Assembly (NCBI RefSeq): GCF_000196515.1
Contig: NC_014248.1
Location: 5,088,001 to 5,152,000 of the forward strand
Reading direction: 5' to 3'
Length of the DNA: 64,000 nucleotides
Source of the DNA: 'Nostoc azollae' 0708
Lineage (GTDB): Bacteria; Cyanobacteriota; Cyanobacteriia; Cyanobacteriales; Nostocaceae
The notes beneath the pieces are model-generated. The model did no database searches. It was not told the DNA's origin and was given only the letters and a program-made list of their open reading frames with translations. The position numbers and the translations under genes are program-made. Of the stretch, positions 39,015-48,387 are shown piece by piece (position 1 is the first letter of the stretch; every line of letters starts with the position of its first letter).

Positions 39015-40364
39015 TTAACGACAAACTTCTACTAAAGTGTTGGTAAAATTGGGATAAGAAATAGCTGCTGCTTCTGCACGGTGAATAGTAGTAGTTCCAC
39101 TAGCATTAAGAGCAGCGATCGCTAAACTCATAGCTATCCGATGATCTGTATAACTGTCTACCTCAGCACCCATCAAAGGAGTACCACCAGTAATCTCCAT
39201 TCCATCAGGTAATTGCGTCACTTTTGCTCCCATTTGATTGAGTTGTTGTGCCATCACAGTAATGCGATCGCTCTCTTTGACTCGCAACTCTGCTGCATCT
39301 CGAATAATGGTTGTCCCTTGGGCAAAAGCCGCAGCTACCGCCAAAATGGGAATTTCATCAATTAATCTGGGTATAATATCCCCTGCAATGGTACAACTTT
39401 TTAACTGACTAGAACACACCCGCAAATCTGCGACCGGTTCCCCAGCAACTTCTCGCTGATTTTCCAGTTCAATATCTGCTCCCATCATTGATAAAGCTTC
39501 TAAAACTCCGGTGCGGGTGGGATTCACACCGACATTTTCCACAACCAAATCAGAACCGGGAACAATAGCCCCTGCAACTAACCAAAAAGCGGCTGAACTA
39601 ATATCTCCGGGAACAATCACTTTTTGACCGTAGAGTTTAGCATTACCAGTCACGGTAACACTATTGGTTTCTGGGTCTATACTCAATTCTGCCCCAAAAG
39701 CTCGTAACATCCGTTCACTGTGATCCCTTGATAAAGCGGGTTCGGTGAAGGTAGTTTGACCTTCGGTGTTTAAACCTGCAAGCAAAATACAGGATTTCAC
39801 TTGCGCCGAAGCGATAGGAGAATGATAATGAATAGGTTTGAGGGCTTGTCCTTGAATTGCTAAGGGTGCTAACGAGTTACCTTTGCGTCCCCAAATTTCT
39901 GCTGCCATTTGTTGTAAAGGTTTGACAACACGGGACATAGGACGCGCTCGCAACGAATCATCACCTGTAACTGTAAAGAATCGCCCTGGATGGGAAGCTA
40001 AAAGGCCTAACATCAATCTGATGGTTGTACCAGAGTTACCTGCGTTCAACACATTAAAAGGTTCTTGAAAATTCCCCAGTCCAATCCCTTTTACCCGCAC
40101 AAATTCCGTATTTAATTCAGAAATTTCCGCACCAAGCACCCGGAAACAGTTAGCAGTGCTGCGGGGGTCTTCACCTAAAAGCAGTCCTTGAATCTGAGTT
40201 TCACCTTCAGCGATCGCAGCCAACATCAAAGCCCGATGGGAAATAGATTTATCCCCAGGAACTCTGATGCGACCCTGTAGAGACAGACCAGCAGGGGGTC
40301 GCTGAATAATTAAGTTATGAGAAGCGTTTTCTTGAGTTTCTAAAATTATAACAGCAGCCGACAT
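39015..40364 (-). CDS. aroA: 3-phosphoshikimate 1-carboxyvinyltransferase (EPSP synthase), 449 aa
   Basis: It condenses shikimate 3-phosphate with phosphoenolpyruvate in the shikimate pathway to chorismate, which also feeds TrpG. Signatures are [14 protein letters not shown] (about 37-50), [29 protein letters not shown], the catalytic region [23 protein letters not shown] and [15 protein letters not shown]. About 20 residues precede the core. The length is typical. It is divergent from the 40747 gene and stands alone. Confidence 0.96.
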   Translation of the reverse strand: MSAAVIILETQENASHNLIIQRPPAGLSLQGRIRVPGDKSISHRALMLAAIAEGETQIQGLLLGEDPRSTANCFRVLGAEISELNTEFVRVKGIGLGNFQEPFNVLNAGNSGTTIRLMLGLLASHPGRFFTVTGDDSLRARPMSRVVKPLQQMAAEIWGRKGNSLAPLAIQGQALKPIHYHSPIASAQVKSCILLAGLNTEGQTTFTEPALSRDHSERMLRAFGAELSIDPETNSVTVTGNAKLYGQKVIVPGDISSAAFWLVAGAIVPGSDLVVENVGVNPTRTGVLEALSMMGADIELENQREVAGEPVADLRVCSSQLKSCTIAGDIIPRLIDEIPILAVAAAFAQGTTIIRDAAELRVKESDRITVMAQQLNQMGAKVTQLPDGMEITGGTPLMGAEVDSYTDHRIAMSLAIAALNASGTTTIHRAEAAAISYPNFTNTLVEVCR

Positions 40365-40746
40365 TAGGATACACTGGCTTTTGAATAGATTTGAAATCTC
40401 TCAGTGACTTCTTAAGCTGCCACTGGTGAATTCCTTCCTAGTATCCTATCGCTTTTCGTGCCTCAACCATGAATTTTTGCTCTCCTTAAGTTCTGGCTAT
40501 ATTCTGAGAGTCTTGAGAAAAATATTCACAACCTTGATTTATCGACTAATTATCTCTAAAAAAAGCATCATTTTTATTGTTTAGCTTTAATTTACACCTT
40601 TTTGCATATTGACTTGTCCAGATTAACAAATTACTAGATTCGGTTAATATTAAGCAGGTTTTACTATTTAGTTGTTTAAACTAACTTTTTAGCTCACCTA
40701 ATGTTCATTTGATTTTATTCAACGGCTTCTCACACTTATTGCTCTC
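40365..40746. other. Divergent promoter region between aroA and the 40747 gene
   Basis: AT-rich, no coding sequence. It must hold promoters for both flanking genes. I see no clear regulator site. Confidence 0.45.
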
Positions 40747-41259
40747 ATGCTCACCCATCACCGCAAACCTGTTTGTTTATCCATTATTTCCACTGACTTG
40801 CCAGTCTGGTCTGTAGTTGAAACTGCCGGGACATTGTATCAAAAAGATACTGAGCGATTTCATTTACTATTGACTGCACCACCTCTAATTAGTTGTGAAG
40901 TAGGAAGTTTACTCAGTCCAGAAGATCCCCTTCCTCAAACTCAAAAAAATTTTGACACTCCCACCAGTCCCAGAATTTTGTGGTTGGAGATTTCACCTTA
41001 CCGAGTAATTATGACTATGCAAGGTAACACTCAAGTAAGTTACCGACATTTCTGGGAAAAAGGTGTTTATGGCATTAGTCGTTATTGGTTGCCCAATGAG
41101 TCTTTACAACCGCAGAAACCAATTCGTTTACGTAATTTTACGAATACTCTAGACATCACCGGAAGAATTATACCAGAAAATTTACGGCTTGAGTATGAAT
41201 TGTGGTCAGAGAAAATCCAACTAGGACGCTATATCCTCAATTTGGAAATTGATCATTGA
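40747..41259 (+). CDS. Conserved cyanobacterial hypothetical protein, 170 aa
   Basis: I do not recognise a named family. The sequence is beta-rich, with SPRILWLEISPYRVIMTMQGN in the middle and the tail LRLEYELWSEKIQLGRYILNLEIDH. There is no signal peptide, membrane segment or cysteine-rich motif. Strong codon continuity, a proper stop and a divergent intact neighbour suggest a real gene. STRR units (TCAGTTA x4) follow four bases after the stop. Confidence 0.6.
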   Translation: MLTHHRKPVCLSIISTDLPVWSVVETAGTLYQKDTERFHLLLTAPPLISCEVGSLLSPEDPLPQTQKNFDTPTSPRILWLEISPYRVIMTMQGNTQVSYRHFWEKGVYGISRYWLPNESLQPQKPIRLRNFTNTLDITGRIIPENLRLEYELWSEKIQLGRYILNLEIDH

Positions 41260-41262
41260 ACA

Positions 41263-41290
41263 TCAGTTATCAGTTATCAGTTATCAGTTG
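41263..41290. repeat. Heptanucleotide short tandem repeat (TCAGTTA, four units)
   Basis: Four consecutive units, the last ending in G instead of A, directly after the stop of the hypothetical gene. It is a typical heptamer repeat of heterocystous cyanobacteria. Confidence 0.85.
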
Positions 41291-41324
41291 TTATTTTCCC
41301 CTACTGCTCCCTACAACCTATTCC

Positions 41325-41903
41325 TTACTGATAATTAGGTTCGTTTCCTGATTTCCATTTAATGTTGCAACCAATACTCGGTTGTTGTTCATTTGTAATG
41401 GCTTGATCAGCCAACACAGCTTCAATCGCTGCTCGCAAATCTGCACCTGTTACGGGTTTGTTGTTACTGGGGCGGCTATCATCTAATTCTCCGCGATAAA
41501 CTAGTCTTCTTTCCTGATCAAATAGAAAAAAATCCGGTGTGCAAGCTGCTGTGTAAGCTTTCGCTATTGCTTGGGTTTCGTCGTAGCACAAAGGAAACTT
41601 AAATTCCAACTCAGTGGACATTTCTTTCAATGATTCCGGTGCATCATTTGGATAATTTTTAGCATCATTAGCACTAATACCTATAATCCCTAAATCGGTG
41701 TTGAAGTAATCCTTTCCTAATTGTGCTAATTCTGTTTGAATATGGTTTACAAATGGACAGTGCCGACAAATAAACATCACTAACAGTGCTTTTTTATTTG
41801 CAAAATTAGCTAGCGAAATTATTTCTCCAGATCCAACTTCTGGTAGATAAAAATCTGGTGCCTTAGTACCTAGAGATAACATCGTTGAAGCAGTTAAAAC
41901 CAT
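41325..41903 (-). CDS. Thioredoxin-fold peroxiredoxin-like protein, 192 aa
   Basis: AhpC/TSA-like fold. APDFYLPEVGSGEIISL precedes the strand KALLVMFICRHCPFVNH with a CxxC at C46/C49, and later come IIGISANDAKNYPNDAPESL and TPDFFLFD. This pattern (PRX-like1 family) is thioredoxin-related and probably acts as a thiol peroxidase or reductase in the cytosol. I start at the ATG at 41903; the 28-residue upstream extension in the same frame is not family-like. It lies 77 bases downstream of nothing on its strand and stands alone. Confidence 0.8.
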   Translation of the reverse strand: MVLTASTMLSLGTKAPDFYLPEVGSGEIISLANFANKKALLVMFICRHCPFVNHIQTELAQLGKDYFNTDLGIIGISANDAKNYPNDAPESLKEMSTELEFKFPLCYDETQAIAKAYTAACTPDFFLFDQERRLVYRGELDDSRPSNNKPVTGADLRAAIEAVLADQAITNEQQPSIGCNIKWKSGNEPNYQ

Positions 41904-42032
41904 AGATTCCCCCCTGTACTTACTACTTATAGTATAGCATTGAATTCCCTCAAAAGTTCCCAAAATTAAAGACGGAAAAATTCCCATCTCTCTGGTTTAT
42001 ACAACTTTATATAACGCAATTTTTAATGATTT

Positions 42033-42248
42033 TTAAAGTCTTGCTAAAAGACCTAAAGCACCGTGTCCTGTCAATACTTCTAATCCTATCAAAGATACAA
42101 ATCCAATCATTGCTAGCCGACCGTTAAGTAGTTCTGCATAGGTTGTGAATCCTGTGTGATCGCCTTGTTCGTCTACATATATCTTTGGCTCAACTGCAAA
42201 GCTGTTCCTTTTACCTTGGTCGTCTATCATAGAACCGCTTCCACGCAT
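42033..42248 (-). CDS. High-light-inducible protein (HLIP/Scp), 71 aa
   Basis: A one-helix chlorophyll-binding protein. The CAB signature is ELLNGRLAMIGFVSLIGLEV (39-58), with the E..N..R ligands and the helix followed by LTGHGALGLLARL. The N-terminal 35 residues are soluble. Such proteins bind chlorophyll and carotenoid, quench energy during photosystem II assembly and are induced by strong light. Psb34, which competes with HLIPs for CP47, is encoded at 62299-62469. Confidence 0.92.
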   Translation of the reverse strand: MRGSGSMIDDQGKRNSFAVEPKIYVDEQGDHTGFTTYAELLNGRLAMIGFVSLIGLEVLTGHGALGLLARL

Positions 42249-42608
42249 GATTTTATTTCCATAATTTTGCCTATGTAAAGAAATATAACAATTAAATCAA
42301 TACTTTACAAGTATTTTCAGCTACCACCAAGTTTCACCCGTTTGCAGTATAACAACTTACATTAAAGATGGTATTGAGATCCAGGTCTGACGCAAATGGC
42401 ATATTACTAAGGTGGGTCAGACCTAGGAATTGCTTAGTATCAACAGATTTTCTACATCTGACGTACCCTACAAGCAACTTGAGTGTGACACTTGCGTAAA
42501 TCTTTAGATAGAATCTAAATTGCTAAATAAAAGTTAAGATTTGTGAAAGTAAAAACATTGATCTATCAGAGTAATGTTATCTTAAGAAGATTTTACCTTT
42601 AGCTAAAG
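42249..42608. other. Intergenic region with a MITE, upstream of the HLIP and ThyA-type genes
   Basis: It holds the divergent promoters of the HLIP gene and the ThyA-type gene, and a 122-bp MITE (42383-42504) in the middle that may have moved one of the promoters. No coding sequence is seen. Confidence 0.45.
42383..42504. mobile_element. 122-bp MITE, copy 2
   Basis: It has the same length as the 21619-21740 element and shares the core TATCAACAGATTTTC..CATCTGACG. Its right end GTGTGACACTTGCGTAAAT is the inverse of the left end of copy 1. The terminal repeats (AGGTCTGACGCAA and TTGCGTAAATCTT) have diverged more than in copy 1. Confidence 0.7.
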
Positions 42609-44102
42609 ATGACACACACAGGTCAAACAACTCAATTTCGTTACACAGCCCAACATAAGCCTAACCAGTTGATTTATGGAAATGGGCAAACAGCAGTAAT
42701 TACAGGGTGGACAGTCAAGCAAGCGATCACTAAACACCTGCAACCCTCAGATTACGCCGTTATCGGTCAGTTGTACTCTCCCACCAGAGGGATAAATTTA
42801 CTCATCCGTAATTTATTATTAAATCCCCATGTTCGTTATTTAGTAATTCTTAACGCCACCAAAGAAGATAAAAACGCAGGTGCTTCTCAATGCTTACTCG
42901 ACTTTTTTCACAATGGTGTTGAAGAAAGTTTAAGTGACACCGGACGTAAATCCTGGAAAATTCTTTCTGCCATTCCTGGTTATATTGAAATTGATATTGA
43001 TATTAATTCCTTAGGAAAACTCAGACATTCAATAGAAGTTCAAGAAGCTAAATCAATTACACAAGCAGTTAATTTAGTTAAAAAGTACTCTCAAAGAGAA
43101 ATAATTGAGCCTTGGGGATTTCCATTAGAATTTCCCATGTCTACCGTTGAACCCACAGTTTTACCTGGTTCACGTTATGGACATCGCATAGAAGGTAAAA
43201 CCATAGCTGAAACTTGGGTAAAAATTATTCATCGCATTAAAACCACAGGCACAATAAGACCAACTGGCTATGATGGCAAATGGCAAGAATTAATAGATAT
43301 GATAGCAGTTATCACCGATGAACCTGCTGATTTTTATTTTCCTGAACCAAATTATTTACCAATTCATAGAAGCTTTCTAGAACAATATATTTCTCAAATT
43401 TTAGATGATTCACCTAATCGTGAAGGAGTGAAATATACCTATGGTCAACGTTTGCGTTCTTGGTTTGGACGAGATCAAATTGAGCAGGTGGTTAATAAAT
43501 TAGTTGGAGAAATTGATGCGGCTAGTGCAGTCATGACATTATGGGATGTAAAAGATCATGATCAAGGTGGCAGTCCTTGTTTGAATCATATTTGGCTGAG
43601 AATTGTTGATAATGAATTATCACTAACTGCGACTCTCAGAAGTAATGATATGTTTGCCGCTTGGCCTGCAAATGCAATGGGATTAAGAGCTTTGCAAAAA
43701 CATATTAGAGATGAAATTGCTAAACGTTCTGAATATGATTTGAAAATGGGACCACTAATAACTCTGAGTCAGTCAGCTCATATATATGATGATACTTGGA
43801 GCAATGCAGAACAACTGATTCAAGAACAATATGTGGCTATTTGCAGGAACATAGATTACTATGATCCCACAGGAAACTTTTTAATTGAAATTGCAGATGG
43901 TCAAATTGTTGTCACACATACAACCCCCGGTAGTGGGGAGATTGTCGGTTGCTACTATGGTAAAAATGCTCTAAAATTAGTCAGAGAAATTTGTGCTGCT
44001 TCCCCTGCAATACGTCCAGATCATGCTGCATATTTAGGTTTGGAATTGCAAAAAGCGGCAGACTGTATTAAACTTGACAAGTCATATATTCAAGATAAGT
44101 AA
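42609..44102 (+). CDS. Thymidylate synthase family protein (ThyA fold) with an MtrA-like N-terminal domain, 497 aa
   Basis: The N-terminal part (about 1-180) resembles the DUF4346/MtrA-like domain (VIGQLYSPTRGINLLIRNLL). The C-terminal part (about 190-480) has the ThyA core: GSRYGHRI, the catalytic Cys C324 in GGSPCLNHIWLR, and RSNDMFAAWPANAMG (344-358), the dUMP-binding RSxD and N motifs. It would make dTMP from dUMP. The linked dCMP deaminase at 45621 would supply dUMP. The fused N-domain is unlike canonical ThyA, so another pyrimidine-methylating role is possible. A TAAAG-type purine stretch lies before the ATG. Confidence 0.75.
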   Translation: MTHTGQTTQFRYTAQHKPNQLIYGNGQTAVITGWTVKQAITKHLQPSDYAVIGQLYSPTRGINLLIRNLLLNPHVRYLVILNATKEDKNAGASQCLLDFFHNGVEESLSDTGRKSWKILSAIPGYIEIDIDINSLGKLRHSIEVQEAKSITQAVNLVKKYSQREIIEPWGFPLEFPMSTVEPTVLPGSRYGHRIEGKTIAETWVKIIHRIKTTGTIRPTGYDGKWQELIDMIAVITDEPADFYFPEPNYLPIHRSFLEQYISQILDDSPNREGVKYTYGQRLRSWFGRDQIEQVVNKLVGEIDAASAVMTLWDVKDHDQGGSPCLNHIWLRIVDNELSLTATLRSNDMFAAWPANAMGLRALQKHIRDEIAKRSEYDLKMGPLITLSQSAHIYDDTWSNAEQLIQEQYVAICRNIDYYDPTGNFLIEIADGQIVVTHTTPGSGEIVGCYYGKNALKLVREICAASPAIRPDHAAYLGLELQKAADCIKLDKSYIQDK

Positions 44103-44174
44103 CTGGTAACAAGCAACCTTGTTGCGAATGGTTGTACAAAATTCTAATGATATCTAAAGCCCAGGGAGTATTTC

Positions 44175-45015
44175 ATGTCAGTTTTGAGTGATCGGGATAT
44201 TATTAGGGAGCTTGGTAAAGGAAGAGTTTTTCATCCTCTTAAACCAGCTAGCATTAAAGCCTCTGATTTATGTCTAACGGCTAGTGAGTATGCTTATGCA
44301 ATTGGACTAAAAAAATGCTTACCAATAGATAAAGAAGCAAAGCAAGATAACCCTAATCAAGAACAGAAGTTTTTCTACATACCCCCAAAAGATACTACTC
44401 TAGTATGGACTGATGAATCTCTCTGGCTTAGTAATCTATTTTGAGGTCCACTTTATTCTGTGGTTGATAGAGTTTCAGTTGGTTTAGGACATATTGGTAC
44501 AAGAGTAAATCCTAACTGGTCAGGTGTTCCTTGTATAGCCATTCATAATTTTTCAGAGGAAGCCATTAGAGTTAATGTAAGAGATGTTCAAAGCCCAATT
44601 GCCAAATAGGCAATTGAAAAATTAAGTCCTAAAACCTTAACTGAACCCAATTCGGATAATCCCGCAACACTAGATGTACTTCGTGGACAGCGTCATCGTA
44701 ATGAAATTGATGATTATTTTAGTCACAGAGAAAATAGTTGGATTAGAAATAATACTGGACTCCTAAATAAACTGATGCTGGAATCAGAAGAAAAAACTTA
44801 AAGTAGGTATTCAAGATACATTGCTTAGTTTTTTAGGTTCAGATGAGCAGGTAAGATGGACAGCACTAAGTGCAATTGCAGCCTGATTAGCAGTAATTAT
44901 TTCAGCTATTGCCCTATTTAAACCTTCATCTTCATATACCTCCAACTTAAATATGTTTCTTAGACAGATAAAAACACAAATTCATCCAATAGTTAATTCA
45001 GCCACACGCAAATAA
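44175..45015 (+). pseudogene. Decayed dCTP-deaminase/dUTPase-fold gene
   Basis: The first 89 codons are open (MSVLSDRDIIRELGKGRVF, IKASDLCLTASEYA). Two in-frame stops follow (TGA at 44442, TAG near 44607), with the same frame giving HIGTRVNPNWSG, the dCTP-deaminase-like trimer motif. A frameshift near 44797 leads to LKVGIQDTLLSFLGSDEQVR, another stop and a hydrophobic C-terminal helix (AVIISAIALF). The family's catalytic Glu position reads CIAIHN, so even the ancestor may not have been a standard deaminase. It sits between a ThyA-type gene and dCMP deaminase. Confidence 0.7.
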
Positions 45016-45121
45016 AAATAATAACCTCTATGTTTTGCAGAAAGATATTGATAATTTGAATCACTGATTTTTGTGATAAAACTTAGTTGTCTGTTTTTGT
45101 GCTAAAAGGTAAGTAGTAGAA

Positions 45122-45563
45122 ATGTACAAAGTGTATGTGTCCGGTGCGCGGATTGATGTGAAAAATCCAGCAGAAACTAAAGCATTTTATGAGAAAATAG
45201 GCTTGGTTTGTGAAGAAATTTTCTTCAAGCTTATGAACCATATTTACACACTGATCCAGTAAATAATCCTGATATTACTCCTCGTGAAGTTTTCGAGCAA
45301 TATAAGCATCAGGTCAGCATATCAGATCAGACTTGATTATTGCTTATCTTGGTTTCCTTTCTTTCGGTGTAGGAATGGAATTAGCTTATGCAGAAAATAA
45401 CAAAATTCCTATTATTATGTACGAAAGAAGTAAAAGGATATCAAGATTTCCTCGTGGTATTCCCACTGTGATTACTGAGATTCAATTTAATGACTGTGAA
45501 GATGCTTTAAATCAATTGAAACCCGTTTTATTAAAGTGGAATCTATTAAAGTGGCAAAAATAG
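45122..45563 (+). pseudogene. Decayed nucleoside 2-deoxyribosyltransferase-like gene
   Basis: The first frame (from the ATG at 45122) reads MYKVYVSGARIDVKNPAETK and EKIGLVCEE. After a frameshift comes PYLHTDPVNNPDITPREVFEQ, and after another, LIIAYLGFLSFGVGMELAYA with PIIMYERSKRISRFPRGIP. This is the Rossmann-like nucleoside 2-deoxyribosyltransferase fold, including the GxGxE-type catalytic region (GVGMELAYA). Frameshifts near 45227 and 45335 disable it. Context is a deoxypyrimidine cluster. Confidence 0.65.
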
Positions 45564-45620
45564 CGTCTAGGATTTTTGTTGTCACTACAGCAGTAGAATA
45601 AAGTTTAAAATTAACAAACT

Positions 45621-46205
45621 ATGCAGGATATTGACTCATCTAACGAATACCATCAAAGACCAACTTGGGATGAATACTTTCTCATGTTGGCTAAACTAGC
45701 AGCGACTCGCTCAACTTGTATAGCTTTTCCAGTGGGTGCTGTAATTGTTAAAAATAAGCAAGTCGTAGCCACAGGTTATAATGGTTCACCATCTGGTTCA
45801 GCCCATTGTACATCTCAAGGATATTGCTATCCAGGGCTAACTAGTTGTGATGCAAGTAAGACCTTACCATCAAGGGCTGTACACGCCGAAGCAAATGCGA
45901 TCGCACAAGCCGCAAACTATGGTATATCTACATATGGTGCTAGTATATATGTAACCTTGGAACCTTGTTTATCTTGTTTAAAGTTAGTTATCTCCGCTGG
46001 AATTAAAGAAGTATTTTATGAAACTTCTTTTAATAGTGGAGAAAAAGCCTTAGTGAGAGATTCATTCGTCAACGAAGGTTTAGTTACTATCAATCAGGTT
46101 AAGCTTTCTGAAGTTATAGCCCAAAAAGCAGCTTCGTTTTTGCTAACCTCGACATCTATAAGTAATATCGGTATATTACAAAGTTCCCAGGAAAAGCTTT
46201 TGTAA
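45621..46205 (+). CDS. Deoxycytidylate (dCMP) deaminase, 194 aa
   Basis: It deaminates dCMP to dUMP. The zinc site is complete: H88 and catalytic E90 in VHAEANAI, and C116/C119 in EPCLSCLK. A second zinc site typical of ComEB-type enzymes is suggested by the SAHCTSQGYCYPG stretch (60-72). Length is slightly above average because of a C-terminal tail of about 30 residues. The gene is the intact last member of the cluster with the ThyA-type protein. Confidence 0.88.
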   Translation: MQDIDSSNEYHQRPTWDEYFLMLAKLAATRSTCIAFPVGAVIVKNKQVVATGYNGSPSGSAHCTSQGYCYPGLTSCDASKTLPSRAVHAEANAIAQAANYGISTYGASIYVTLEPCLSCLKLVISAGIKEVFYETSFNSGEKALVRDSFVNEGLVTINQVKLSEVIAQKAASFLLTSTSISNIGILQSSQEKLL

Positions 46206-46267
46206 TTTAGCCTACATTAGCCCATGTCATTACTTAAAGAGCTTTGAGGGTACATCTTAAATTAAAA

Positions 46268-46340
46268 CGAGCGCGGCAGGGTTCGAACCTGCGACCGATT
46301 GCTTAGAAGGCAATTGCTCTATCCACTGAGCTACGCGCCC
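46268..46340 (-). tRNA. tRNA-Arg (anticodon TCT)
   Basis: The reverse complement forms a cloverleaf: acceptor GGGCGCG pairing with CGCGCTC, D arm AGCTCAGTGGATAGAGC, anticodon loop CTTCTAA giving TCT, and T loop GGTTCGAACCC. The CCA end is not encoded. Confidence 0.95.
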
Positions 46341-46701
46341 AAGACCAAATATCTGGCTTCTCAAAAAGCCATCATACACCATGATATCTCTTTTTCCTAG
46401 TAACAAGCAAGATAAAATTAAAAATTTCCCAATATCAACACTAATTCCCTAGTCGTTAGTCAGTCGATGTACACTAAAAACTAACCAAATGGCAGATTTC
46501 AGATATATTGTGATGTCAAGGGGTAATTTGCTCATATCAACTAATGCCATTTTCTGCATAAGTTCGTAAAGCATTTGGCAATTGCCTAATTTTACCCCAC
46601 CATAACCATAATATAAATAATTATACTTTTGGCAATCTTGCCCAAGTCCATGACATATCCCTTGTCAAAACAGCCCCTGTGAGGAGTTATTTGCTAGTGC
46701 C
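46341..46701. other. Intergenic region between tRNA-Arg and the 46702 gene
   Basis: No gene or clear repeat is seen. The promoters of the tRNA (minus) and the 46702 gene (plus) must lie here. GAGGAG at 46681-46686 is an early purine stretch, rather far from the ATG at 46702. Confidence 0.4.
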
Positions 46702-47361
46702 ATGTTTATTCTTAAACGCCAGGATGTTGAAATATCAACAATTCAGCACCCAACGCGGGATCAGCAGGTGCCGATCCTCCATTATCAGGGGCAAACTTTT
46801 CGCCTGATAAGTGTTTTAAAAGCCAGTCAAGAGGTTGAAGCCAAAGCTTTGTGGAGATCCCTCACAGACAATCGTGGTAAAGCCTGTGTCTTACTAGAAG
46901 AACCAGAACGTTATAGCGTCTGGGGTAAAATCCGCTTGGAACAGCTAGAAAATGACACAGGTAGGCATAGCAACACGGAAATTTTGACGTTGGCTAGTAT
47001 TCTACTACTGCAAGCCGTTTATCTAGACATTGAAGATTTATTAGGCAATCGGCAAGCTAGTTTATTTGAAAAAGAGATAACGGGGATATTACAACAAAAG
47101 CAATTTCCTCAAGCGTCTTCTTTAGAGTCAGCCAAATCTATGATAACTGTGGAGCCTTCACAAATGCCCAAATTGCCTACTTGGCAAGAAACTCATGTGA
47201 TTATTCTCCTGGAAGAGCTACATCGACTAGGAAAAACATATTTTGGTGATACCAACTTTGCCCGTCAATTAGAGGATCGATTACAAGATATGCCAGAAGA
47301 AGAGCGATTAGTATTTATCGGTTGGTTAAATCAATCTCCACTAGGTAAACTTTGGCAGTAG
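46702..47361 (+). CDS. Conserved cyanobacterial hypothetical protein, 219 aa
   Basis: A soluble protein with no signal peptide or membrane helix. It begins MFILKRQDVEISTIQHPTRD and has ACVLLEEPERYSVWGKIRLE and a helical C-terminal half with EEERLVFIGWLNQSPLGKLW. It looks like a family confined to cyanobacteria; I know no function. It lies 141 bases upstream of a membrane-protein gene on the same strand. Confidence 0.6.
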   Translation: MFILKRQDVEISTIQHPTRDQQVPILHYQGQTFRLISVLKASQEVEAKALWRSLTDNRGKACVLLEEPERYSVWGKIRLEQLENDTGRHSNTEILTLASILLLQAVYLDIEDLLGNRQASLFEKEITGILQQKQFPQASSLESAKSMITVEPSQMPKLPTWQETHVIILLEELHRLGKTYFGDTNFARQLEDRLQDMPEEERLVFIGWLNQSPLGKLWQ

Positions 47362-47502
47362 CATGGATATTATTTGCTCACCAACCATCCATTAGTCGTG
47401 GTTTTGGTGAAAAATCCTATGCTCTATCTAGTCAACTGTTGTCTGTAACACAATCAATTCCGCCAAAAATATTGCTAAAGTGCATTTACCTAGTTGAAAC
47501 CT

Positions 47503-48381
47503 ATGAGTAAATCTGACGACAATTCGTACCGTTCAAAGTCCATTTTCTCTACTCCAAACATCATCTTGCTTGGCATTAGCTGGTCTGTGTTAGCTCTGTT
47601 ATACTTTTTGTTGTTTAGCGCTAAAATACCAGGGTCAAATAACACAGAAATCCGTGGTAATTGGTACGTCTTAGGAACAAATATTTTTGAAGCTTTGGCT
47701 TACTTGGGTGCAGGTGTATTATGCTTAAGAAACTGGCGCAGCACTCAAATTGTCAGTAGTCGAAAGGTTTGGCTCTTGATCGGCTTGGGTATGATTGCTT
47801 ATTGCGTTGGAGGCATATTTTTCGGCTACACAGAAGTAGTGTTAAAGCAAGATCCAGAAGTGTCTCTAGGGGATGTGTTTTTTGTACTGACTTACTTATT
47901 TCTCGGCGCTGGTATGGCTTTAGCTTTGTTTTCACGGCGCATCAATCTAGAAAAATTGCAGTGGCTGATTGTAGCCTCAATTGGAGTGTTAGGAAGTTTT
48001 GTAGCCTGGTCGATTTCTCAGACAAATAAGGGACCGGCCGAGGGACTTGCTCCTATTTATCAACAAATTGCTTTTGTTTTGAATTGGTTCTATATAGTTA
48101 GTGATGTACTGCTATTAATTATTGCGACTATTATGTTGCTGGCTTTTTGGGGAGGAAAAGTTTCTCTCTCCTGGAGAATGATTGCAGCAGCGGCATTTTC
48201 GCTATACATTGCAGATATGTGGTTTAAATATGCCACTAATTATCTTCCAGATTATCAAAGTGGAGACATACTAGAAGTTTTCTGGGTATTTAGTGGAGTG
48301 TTATTTGGTATGGGCGCTACTTTGGAATATGAAGCATCATTAAGCCTTAAGCGACGTACAAGTGGACGCAAACGAACTTAG
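47503..48381 (+). CDS. Conserved polytopic membrane protein, 292 aa
   Basis: About seven hydrophobic helices can be counted, for example ILLGISWSVLALLYFLLF, VWLLIGLGMIAYCVGGIFFG, VFFVLTYLFLGAGMALALF and VLLLIIATIMLLAFWG. A Ser/Lys/Arg-rich N-terminus and a basic C-terminus (SLKRRTSGRKR) suggest both termini are cytosolic or one is. No family motif is recognised. The stop is six bases before the next gene's possible TTG/GTG start, so the two are probably co-transcribed. Confidence 0.6.
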   Translation: MSKSDDNSYRSKSIFSTPNIILLGISWSVLALLYFLLFSAKIPGSNNTEIRGNWYVLGTNIFEALAYLGAGVLCLRNWRSTQIVSSRKVWLLIGLGMIAYCVGGIFFGYTEVVLKQDPEVSLGDVFFVLTYLFLGAGMALALFSRRINLEKLQWLIVASIGVLGSFVAWSISQTNKGPAEGLAPIYQQIAFVLNWFYIVSDVLLLIIATIMLLAFWGGKVSLSWRMIAAAAFSLYIADMWFKYATNYLPDYQSGDILEVFWVFSGVLFGMGATLEYEASLSLKRRTSGRKRT

Positions 48382-48387
48382 CAAATT

